This document shows, in pieces, positions 44,793 through 50,823 of a stretch of 50,823 bases of DNA. Position 1 is the first letter of the stretch. Each line of letters opens with the position of its first letter. The notes beneath the pieces are model-generated. The model ran no database searches. It was not told the origin of the DNA and saw only the letters and a program-made list of their open reading frames with translations. Both the position numbers and the translations under genes were made by a program. Source of the stretch: Gammaproteobacteria bacterium (GTDB lineage: Bacteria; Pseudomonadota; Gammaproteobacteria; Steroidobacterales; Steroidobacteraceae); the NCBI GenBank assembly GCA_027452045.1, contig DAIDHH010000146.1:1-50823 (forward strand), written 5' to 3'.

Positions 44793-46819
44793 GTCATTCG
44801 CCCGAATACGCTGCGCCTGATGCCGCTGCGGTCTCCGGGCCCGGCAAATTCGACGTGCTGCGCGTGCAGGAGGCTGCGGCCCTCGAGCGAGAGCTCGAGG
44901 TGCCGCGTCGCGCGCCAGCTCGCATGGACATCGAGCTCCTGGTAGCCCGGGTCGCCATTCGGCGCGTCCAGCAGGGTGCGAATGGCCGATACCGCTCGCA
45001 GGCCCGCGAAGAGCTCGATCCGGTGCGGCAGATCGAAATAGGATTGCAGGCCGAACTGGTTGAGGGGCGTCGCCCCTTCGAAGTACCGCTCGTGATTGAG
45101 ATCCTGCCCGAGGGGCGTCAGAGTCATATCAAGGTAGGAGTAGCTGAGCGACACGCGCCACCAGGAAAGCGGGGCGTAGGTGATCTCGCTCTCGGCCCCG
45201 ATCGAGTGTCCGTCGACGAGATTGCGATTCTTGACCGGAACGATGAGTTGTCCGGTGGCGGGATCCACGAACGGGGTCCCGGCCTCGAGAGAGGCGAGGC
45301 CGGTGTACCGATTGCGGAACACCGCGAGGTCGAGCGACAGGTTGCCGAGCGGCTGCCAGCGGTAGCCGAGCTCGTAGGCGAGCACCTGCTCGGCCTTGAA
45401 GTTGCGATTGCCGAGCAGCATGAAAACGACGCTCGCGGTAGGATCGTTCAGGGCGATGTTGACGTCGCGCTCGAGACGGGTCGGTACGCGTACGGCGCGG
45501 GAGATCGCGCCCCACAGCGTTTGCATTTGCGACGGGCTCCAGGCCGCCCGCACGCTCGGCTGTGCCTCGAAGCCGCTGAAGTCGTTGTGCTCGAGCTTCG
45601 TGCCGAGCGTCACGCGCACCGAGCTCGGGAGCGATATCACATCCTGGATGAAGCCGCTCTCGAGGTTGTCGCGTGAGTTCGGCGGATTGAGCGCCCACAG
45701 GCCTTTGCCGAGATTGTGATCGTACATGGTGCGCACGGTGAGGCCCCAGGTGAGGGACTGCATCGCGCCAAGCGGCAGCTGGTCCTGGAAGTCGACATCG
45801 AACGTCGATAGATCATCGAGGAAGGCCGGGTCGTTGCGATGGGTGTAGTCGTAATAGACGCGCAGCTCGAAATCCGATCCTGCCCCATATGCATGACGCC
45901 AGTGTCCGAGGATGTTTCCGCCGCTGACGCCCACGACGAGCGGGCCGGCGGGACCGGGCCGGCCCGCGACGATGACGGCGGGGCTCACCTGTCCGATCCG
46001 GCCGCCATAAAGGTCGCCCTGTACCGTGAGCGCATCGGCCGTGTCGGCCTTCCAGTCGGCGCGCAGTCCTGCGTGCCCGAGGCGCCAATCATCGACGCCG
46101 GAACTCGGCGGGTACTGCTCGGCGCCATGATCCTGGTACTTGGCGAACACGCGGTAGTAGATGCGGTTCGCCGTCTCGCCCCCGTACTGGGCCGCGACCC
46201 GCGCACGCTCTTCGGTGCCGGATCCGGCTTCGAAGAGCGATCCTTGAGTCTCCTTCGCGTTCTTGGTGATGATGTTGATGACGCCATTCACGGCGTTCGA
46301 GCCCCAGAGCGCGGCACCCGGTCCGCGGATCACTTCGATGCGATCGATATCCCGCATGAGGTAATCCTGGACGTCCCAGAACACTCCGGAAAAGAGCGGC
46401 GTGTAGAGGTTTCGTCCGTCGCTCAAGACCAGCAGGTCCGGAGAATCGGCGCTCGCGAAGCCGCGCGAGCTGACGGCCCACTGGCTGGCCGTGATCTGCG
46501 AGACGTTGAGTCCCGGGACGTAACGGATGGCCTCGGGAATGTTCGTGGCGCCTGAGCGGCGGATCTCGTTGCTCGTCACGACGGCAACCGCAGCGGCCGA
46601 ACGCACGAGGGGCTGCGGCGTCCGGGTGACCGAGGTCACCACAACGTTCATGAGCTGTTCGATGGAGAGCTGTTTGAGGCGGCGAATCTGTTCGCCAGAA
46701 GGCGTCGGCCCCGCATGGGCCGGGGATGTGCCTATGGTCAGCGCGCACGTCAACAGCGCAACGCGCAGTGGTGTCGATCCGCGGACCGTGGGTCCGTACG
46801 TCCAGTCAGAGAGCGACAT
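44780..46819 (-). CDS. TonB-dependent receptor of the YfiR-kinase operon
   Basis: A 679-residue outer-membrane receptor. A signal peptide ends near TSPAHA. The short N-terminal segment LKQLSIEQLMNVVVTSVTR is typical of receptors found with YfiR. The plug follows (NIPEAIRYVPGLNVSQI, SSRGFA, LVLSDGRNLYTPLFSGVFWD, RIEVIRGPGAALWGSNAVNGVINIITK), then the barrel ending in FGRMTWRF. It may import a siderophore or other ligand, or act as a signal input for the coupled kinase. It is transcribed first in the operon, away from the PilZ gene. Confidence 0.95.
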   Translation of the reverse strand: MSLSDWTYGPTVRGSTPLRVALLTCALTIGTSPAHAGPTPSGEQIRRLKQLSIEQLMNVVVTSVTRTPQPLVRSAAAVAVVTSNEIRRSGATNIPEAIRYVPGLNVSQITASQWAVSSRGFASADSPDLLVLSDGRNLYTPLFSGVFWDVQDYLMRDIDRIEVIRGPGAALWGSNAVNGVINIITKNAKETQGSLFEAGSGTEERARVAAQYGGETANRIYYRVFAKYQDHGAEQYPPSSGVDDWRLGHAGLRADWKADTADALTVQGDLYGGRIGQVSPAVIVAGRPGPAGPLVVGVSGGNILGHWRHAYGAGSDFELRVYYDYTHRNDPAFLDDLSTFDVDFQDQLPLGAMQSLTWGLTVRTMYDHNLGKGLWALNPPNSRDNLESGFIQDVISLPSSVRVTLGTKLEHNDFSGFEAQPSVRAAWSPSQMQTLWGAISRAVRVPTRLERDVNIALNDPTASVVFMLLGNRNFKAEQVLAYELGYRWQPLGNLSLDLAVFRNRYTGLASLEAGTPFVDPATGQLIVPVKNRNLVDGHSIGAESEITYAPLSWWRVSLSYSYLDMTLTPLGQDLNHERYFEGATPLNQFGLQSYFDLPHRIELFAGLRAVSAIRTLLDAPNGDPGYQELDVHASWRATRHLELSLEGRSLLHAQHVEFAGPGDRSGIRRSVFGRMTWRF

Positions 46820-47062
46820 CGGTCCCCCTGATTTCCGTGTATCTCCCCCCGTGCGCGGCCCGTATGCCTCCCGCTCTATGGCCTGCGCCGCGCAGTCTGC
46901 ACGGGGCTCGAGAGAGATAGTAGCGCAATCACGGTCGCGGATGTGCCAGCGAGGCCGGTATCGGCTACTCTCGCCGCAGCTTTGACGGGGCTCGATCGTA
47001 GGACGGAGCGCGAGACCGGTCGACCGTCGCGCCTATGCGACGGTTGGAGGGGGCCAATGTGC

Positions 47063-47347
47063 CTACAACGCCCGGGCGGTGTTGTATGTTTCCATCATCA
47101 GGCCCGTGCCGCCGCGCGAAACGTGGGCCACGATGGCCGAGCGCCGGTGCAGCTTGGTGACCGTGCCGAGGTTGATGGCGAAGGACAGCGTAACCTGTTG
47201 GCCCTTGCGCAGGCCGAGATTGGTGGTCTCGATGAACACGCCGGTGGCGCTCAGGTTGATCGCCTTGCAGAGCCTGTGACAGCCGCCCGGCACGCTGACA
47301 TAGACTGTGGTGCGGGCGCGATGCCGCGTATGCAGCCGACGTTCCAC
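47063..47347 (-). CDS. PilZ domain protein
   Basis: A 94-residue single-domain PilZ protein, a cyclic di-GMP receptor. The RxxxR-type motif lies in HTRHRARTTVYV (about residues 6-17) and the (D/N)xSxxG motif in NLSATGVFIET (about 32-42). It starts with GTG after a weak GCGAGA. It is encoded beside the receptor-yfiR-kinase operon on the same strand, 240 bases upstream of it, so a link through cyclic di-GMP signalling is plausible but not shown. Confidence 0.87.
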   Translation of the reverse strand: MERRLHTRHRARTTVYVSVPGGCHRLCKAINLSATGVFIETTNLGLRKGQQVTLSFAINLGTVTKLHRRSAIVAHVSRGGTGLMMETYNTARAL

Positions 47348-47445
47348 GGGGATTCTCGCGAGGCGATCGCCATCTTGGGAGTGGTTCTGGGGCGATTATG
47401 CATCCGATCGCGCTCCATGATGGTGCGATTGAACTTATCTTATTG

Positions 47446-47471
47446 GCGCAAATCGCCCAGGCGATTTGCGC
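47446..47471. repeat. Perfect 12-bp inverted repeat
   Basis: Arms GCGCAAATCGCC (47446-47457) and GGCGATTTGCGC (47460-47471) are perfectly complementary with a two-base centre. The right arm runs into the first copy of the 80-bp tandem repeat. It could form a cruciform or, in RNA, a stable hairpin between pilZ and metX. Confidence 0.85.
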
Positions 47472-47620
47472 AAGACCCTACACGATTGCCGCGGGCTCGG
47501 GAGCGGCCCATCGCCCGCTGGGCCGTAGCGAGTATCCGGGGCAATTTGCGCAAGACCCTACACGATTGGCACGGGCTCGGGAGCGGCCCATCGCCCGCTG
47601 GGCCGTAGCGAGTATCCGGC
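47461..47620. repeat. 80-bp intergenic element in two tandem copies
   Basis: Copies at 47461-47540 and 47541-47620 differ at only about four positions. Each contains TTTGCGCAAGACCCTACACG and an internal stem of GCGGCCCA/TGGGCCGT around an eight-base loop. They fill most of the 322-base gap between the PilZ gene and metX, which otherwise holds no gene. The 3' end of metX, just beyond, is followed by a smaller CGGCAA/TTGCCG inverted repeat at 47618-47640. Confidence 0.9.
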
Positions 47621-47669
47621 AAGGCGCTGCGCATTTGCCGAGGGTGGCGGGGTGCGCCCCTCGGGGCGC

Positions 47670-48806
47670 TCAGCCGCCGAGGAAGTCGCGGATCTCGCGA
47701 CCGAAGCGCTCGGTGTCGATGAGGAAGGCGTCGTGCCCTTCGATGCAGCTGAGCGGGGCGAAACGGGTTTCGGTGCCGGCGCCCTCGAACGACTGGGCGA
47801 GCGCGCGTTGTTCGCCGATCGTGAACAGGAGATCCGACTCCACCCCGATCACCAGGGCGCGCTCCACCTTTGCCTTGCGCAGCACCGCTTCGGGCTCGCC
47901 ATGGGCGGAGAGGTCGAAGCGGTCGATTGCGCGGGACAGATACAGGTAGCAGTTCGCATCGAAACCGTTGACGAAGCGGTTCGCCTGCGCCGTCAGGTAT
48001 CCCTGGACGGCGAACTCCGAGGTGAACGGGGTGCTGTCCTTCAGATCGGGGCGGATGGGCTGACGATCGAAGCGCTGTTGCCACTCGGCGGCCGAGCGGT
48101 AGGTGAGCGTACCGAGCTTGCGCGCCAGGCGCATGCCGGCGGTCGGCGGCCGCTCGGGGCTGTACTGGCCGTTGCGCCAGGCCGGATCCGAGGTGATTGC
48201 ATCGCGCTGGACCGAGCGCAGTGCGATCGCGAAGGGCGAAGCCGCGGGCGTTCCGGAGATGCTGACCAGCTGCCGTGCGGCACCGGGGAAGAGCGCCACA
48301 TACGCCAGCACGACCATGCCGCCGAGCGAAGGGCCCATGACGGTATCGAGGCGCAGGATGCCGAACGAGCGCACCACCTCGTGACCGGCGCGAGCGATGT
48401 CCTCGACGGACAGGTCCGGGAATTCGAGCCGGTAGGGTCCTCCGGTGGCCGGATTGATCGAGGCGGGACCCGTCGAGCCGAAGCAGCTGCCGAGCGAGTT
48501 GACGCAGATGACGAAGTAGCGATCGGTGTCGAGGGCGAGCCCGGGTCCGATCATGCGCTGCCACCAGCCCTCTCGCGGATCGTCCGCAGAGGAAGCCGCA
48601 TGGGCCGAAGGCGAGAGACCGGTGAACAGCAGCAGCGCGTTGTCCCTCGCCCGATTGAGCTTGCCCCAGGTCTCGTAGGCGATCTGCGCGCCGTGCAGCT
48701 CCCCACCTCGCCACATCGGGAAGGGCGAAGGAAGCTTCACGTACCGCCGGGCGTCGGGCTTGGCGTGCTCGGTCGGGGCGGGAGTGGCCATTGCTGTGCT
48801 TCTCAT
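47670..48806 (-). CDS. metX: MetX-family acyltransferase, possible serine O-succinyltransferase
   Basis: A 378-residue alpha/beta hydrolase of the MetX family. The nucleophile is S160 in MGPSLGGM, with the catalytic Asp in GVESDLLF and His in IEGHDAFL. VNSLGSCFGSTGPASINPATGGPY is the conserved substrate loop. MetX proteins acylate homoserine, but some in Xanthomonas-like bacteria succinylate serine for cysteine synthesis. Here the ATG overlaps the cysK stop in ATGA, so the two are coupled, which favours serine as substrate. An ATG at 48791 is an alternative start. Confidence 0.9.
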   Translation of the reverse strand: MRSTAMATPAPTEHAKPDARRYVKLPSPFPMWRGGELHGAQIAYETWGKLNRARDNALLLFTGLSPSAHAASSADDPREGWWQRMIGPGLALDTDRYFVICVNSLGSCFGSTGPASINPATGGPYRLEFPDLSVEDIARAGHEVVRSFGILRLDTVMGPSLGGMVVLAYVALFPGAARQLVSISGTPAASPFAIALRSVQRDAITSDPAWRNGQYSPERPPTAGMRLARKLGTLTYRSAAEWQQRFDRQPIRPDLKDSTPFTSEFAVQGYLTAQANRFVNGFDANCYLYLSRAIDRFDLSAHGEPEAVLRKAKVERALVIGVESDLLFTIGEQRALAQSFEGAGTETRFAPLSCIEGHDAFLIDTERFGREIRDFLGG

Positions 48807-49744
48807 GGCTCCGGATCGCCGCCTTCGGAGATTCCCTCGAACAGCGGCGTCGACAGGTAGCGCTCGCCCGTGTCCGGCAACATGGCGAGAATGACTGCGC
48901 CGCGCTCGGCCTCGGCGGCGACCTTGAGGGCTGCTGCGAAGGTTCCACCCGAAGAAATGCCGCAGAATATGCCTTCGCTGCGCGCCAGCGCCCGAGACGT
49001 CTCGATCGCCTCCTGGTCAGTTACCGGCACGATGCGGTGGGCGACCTTCCGATCGAGTACCTCGGGAATGAAGTCCGGGGTCCAGCCCTGGATCTTGTGG
49101 GGCGAGAAGGGCTGTCCCGAGAGGAGTGCGGCCGCGGTCGGCTCGCTGGCGATGATCTGCACGTCCGGCCGGGCCAGGCGGATCATCTGGCCGACGCCGG
49201 TCAGGGTGCCGCCGGTGCCCCAGCCGCTCACAAAGTAATCGAGCCGGGCACCCGCGAAGTCCTCGAGGATTTCGGGCCCGGTGGTGCTGCGGTGATAGGC
49301 GGGATTGGCCGGGTTCTCGAACTGCCGGGCGAGGAACCAGCCGTGCTTGCCGGCGAGCTCCTCGGCCTTGCGGACCATGCCCGTGCCCCGCTCCGCGGCC
49401 GGTGTCAGCACCACTTTCGCTCCGAGCATGCGCATGATCTTGCGCCGCTCGATCGAGAAGCTCTCGGCCATGACAGCCACGAATGGGTAGCCCTTCGCGG
49501 CGCAGACCATAGCCAGGGCGATCCCGGTGTTTCCCGAGGTGGCTTCGACCACCGTCTGGCCGGGCTTCAGGGTGCCTCGGCGCTCGGCGTCTTCGATGAT
49601 CGCGATGGCGAGGCGGTCCTTGACCGAGCCCATCGGGTTGAAGTACTCGCACTTGACGTACATCGTGACATCCGGCGGAGCGAGCCGCCCGATACGAACG
49701 ATGGGAGTGCGGCCGATCGTCTCGAGAATGCTGTCGTAGATCAC
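48803..49744 (-). CDS. cysK: Cysteine synthase (O-acylserine sulfhydrylase)
   Basis: A 313-residue PLP enzyme that replaces the acyl group of O-acetyl- or O-succinyl-serine with sulfide. K42 in NPMGSVKDR is the PLP lysine, EATSGNTGIALA the substrate loop and SGWGTGGTLTGVG the phosphate-binding loop. It is first in an operon with the MetX-like gene. No cysE serine acetyltransferase is present, consistent with MetX making its substrate. It is divergent from rluB across about 130 bases. Confidence 0.96.
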   Translation of the reverse strand: MIYDSILETIGRTPIVRIGRLAPPDVTMYVKCEYFNPMGSVKDRLAIAIIEDAERRGTLKPGQTVVEATSGNTGIALAMVCAAKGYPFVAVMAESFSIERRKIMRMLGAKVVLTPAAERGTGMVRKAEELAGKHGWFLARQFENPANPAYHRSTTGPEILEDFAGARLDYFVSGWGTGGTLTGVGQMIRLARPDVQIIASEPTAAALLSGQPFSPHKIQGWTPDFIPEVLDRKVAHRIVPVTDQEAIETSRALARSEGIFCGISSGGTFAAALKVAAEAERGAVILAMLPDTGERYLSTPLFEGISEGGDPEP

Positions 49745-49872
49745 GGGTTTTCCCTTTGCCAGGGATTCGTTCTACGCCCGCCCGGGTCATCGCCACAAGT
49801 ATTGGTGGGCTATCTCCTGATGCCTGCGGGTTATCATGCCCTCCCCACCCTGACCCCGGTTCTCGCACTCGC

Positions 49873-50670
49873 ATGACTCGCCTGCAAAAACTGCTGGCCT
49901 CCGCCGGGATCGGCTCCCGCCGCCAGGTGGAGCAGTGGATCCGGGAGGGACGGCTGACGGTGGGCGGACGGGTGGCCCAGCTCGGGGATCGGGCAGGGGG
50001 GAGAGAGGACATCCGCCTCGATGGCCGCCCGCTGAAGCTCGAGCCGTTGCCCGGGGCCGCTCGACAGGTCCTCCTCTATTACAAGCCGAGTGGGGAGGTG
50101 ACCACCCGGCGCGATCCCCAGGGCCGTCCCACGGTCTTCGATCACCTGCCCGCGCCGCGCCAGGGCCGCTGGATCGTCGTCGGACGCCTCGACGTCAATA
50201 CCTCCGGGCTTCTGCTGTTCACCACCGACGGCGAGCTGGCGCATCGCCTGATGCACCCATCCAGCCAGATCGAGCGTGAGTACCTGGTGCGGTTGCGGGG
50301 ACGACCTGGACCTGAGACCTTGCAGCGGTTGCTGCGGGGGGTCACCCTGGAAGACGGTCCTGCCGCCTTCGACCGGATCACCGAGCAGCCGCCAGGGGAG
50401 ACTGGACCAGAGTCTGCTGGCGATGTGCGCCATGGCGCCTATCGCGTGGTCCTGCACGAGGGCCGCAACCGAGAGGTAAGAAGGCTCTGGGAGGCGGTCG
50501 GTCATGAGGTCAGCCGACTACTGCGCATCCGCTATGGCCCCATCGGACTACCCCGGGATCTGAAACCTGGGGGATGGCGGCACCTCGATGACGAGCACAT
50601 GGCCGCCTTGGCCGAAGCGGCGCATCCCGCCCCACCCGGCGGTGCAAATTGCGCGCCAAAAACGGATTGA
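49873..50670 (+). CDS. rluB: 23S rRNA pseudouridine synthase, RsuA/RluB/E/F family
   Basis: A 265-residue pseudouridine synthase. An N-terminal S4 RNA-binding domain (about 1-50, LQKLLASAGIGSRRQVEQWI) precedes the catalytic domain with D107 in GRLDVNTSGLLLFT and the closing EGRNREVRRLWEAVGHEVSRLLRIRYG. These features fit RluB best, which modifies U2605 of 23S rRNA in E. coli, although RsuA and RluF share them. The stop overlaps the -35 element of the tRNA-Tyr promoter. ATG at 49873 starts the S4 domain directly. Confidence 0.92.
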   Translation: MTRLQKLLASAGIGSRRQVEQWIREGRLTVGGRVAQLGDRAGGREDIRLDGRPLKLEPLPGAARQVLLYYKPSGEVTTRRDPQGRPTVFDHLPAPRQGRWIVVGRLDVNTSGLLLFTTDGELAHRLMHPSSQIEREYLVRLRGRPGPETLQRLLRGVTLEDGPAAFDRITEQPPGETGPESAGDVRHGAYRVVLHEGRNREVRRLWEAVGHEVSRLLRIRYGPIGLPRDLKPGGWRHLDDEHMAALAEAAHPAPPGGANCAPKTD

Positions 50671-50695
50671 CACGGGCATTGTCCGAAATCAGAAT
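50667..50695 (+). promoter_or_regulatory. Promoter of tRNA-Tyr
   Basis: TTGACA (50667-50672), a 17-base spacer and CAGAAT (50690-50695) lie just upstream of the tRNA. Transcription would start near 50702, about ten bases before the mature 5' end. Confidence 0.65.
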
Positions 50696-50712
50696 ACGCG
50701 GCTCGTTTTCGC

Positions 50713-50798
<86 letters not shown>

Positions 50799-50823
50799 GA
50801 CCGAATCCGTGGGGCGGGTGCGG

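Noticed and set aside
47461-47620. Two direct repeats as a CRISPR array
   Set aside because: The 80-base units are contiguous with no variable spacers and no cas genes are present.

Overview
This window is GC-rich, densely coded DNA from a free-living Gram-negative bacterium. Two TonB-dependent receptors, an FlhC-like regulator with the gammaproteobacterial zinc-site spacing, a SoxR with a canonical SoxR box, and a MetX-type acyltransferase coupled to cysK suggest a gammaproteobacterium related to Xanthomonadales, Nevskiales or Steroidobacterales. That placement is inferred from gene content; no rRNA is present. No insertion sequence, prophage or CRISPR array was seen.

Bases 1-11500 hold mostly independent small units. 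They are a membrane cytochrome b with a Tat-exported molybdopterin oxidoreductase; an isocitrate/isopropylmalate-type dehydrogenase with an RraA-fold protein; a GST; a strongly folded intergenic stretch; an uncharacterised protein divergent from an orphan FlhC-like regulator; Dps; an HDAC-like deacetylase; an aldo/keto reductase whose promoter carries a near-perfect SoxR box, with soxR next to it; and a dimethylarginine hydrolase divergent from an amino acid permease.

Bases 11500-17100 form an L-fucose locus for the non-phosphorylating route: L-fucose dehydrogenase (AKR), L-fuconolactonase, L-fuconate dehydratase, an IclR regulator and a FucP symporter. The dehydratase is broken by a 10-bp tandem duplication, and removing one copy restores a full 435-residue reading frame. 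A DUF2059 protein, a CPBP protease and an RcnB-like protein follow.

Bases 19400-33840 are the most interesting part, a glycan or beta-glucoside utilisation locus. It contains an MFS sugar porter, a LacI regulator, a cytoplasmic GH1, a 998-residue TonB-dependent receptor, a JmjC/cupin-8 protein on the opposite strand, SapC, a tryptophan-halogenase-like flavoprotein, an exported GH3 and an exported SGNH hydrolase. Two promoters, before the porter-lacI-GH1 unit and before the receptor, share one layout: TTGACA followed by an AACCGGTT-type palindrome just after the -10. The encoded LacI protein therefore probably controls both. What SapC, the cupin and the halogenase do in such a locus is unresolved.

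Bases 33900-47350 hold a WXXGXW-type lipoprotein, a GFA zinc protein, a large Asp-box/BNR propeller protein, a remnant of a TauE/SafE permease, a HemG-like flavodoxin, an alkylation-repair pair (ogt and an Ada-AlkA fusion), and an operon of receptor, YfiR and CHASE8 hybrid histidine kinase next to a PilZ protein.

Bases 47350-50823 contain an 80-bp tandem repeat with a perfect palindrome, a coupled cysK-metX pair that may make cysteine through O-succinylserine, rluB, and a tRNA-Tyr with its own promoter.
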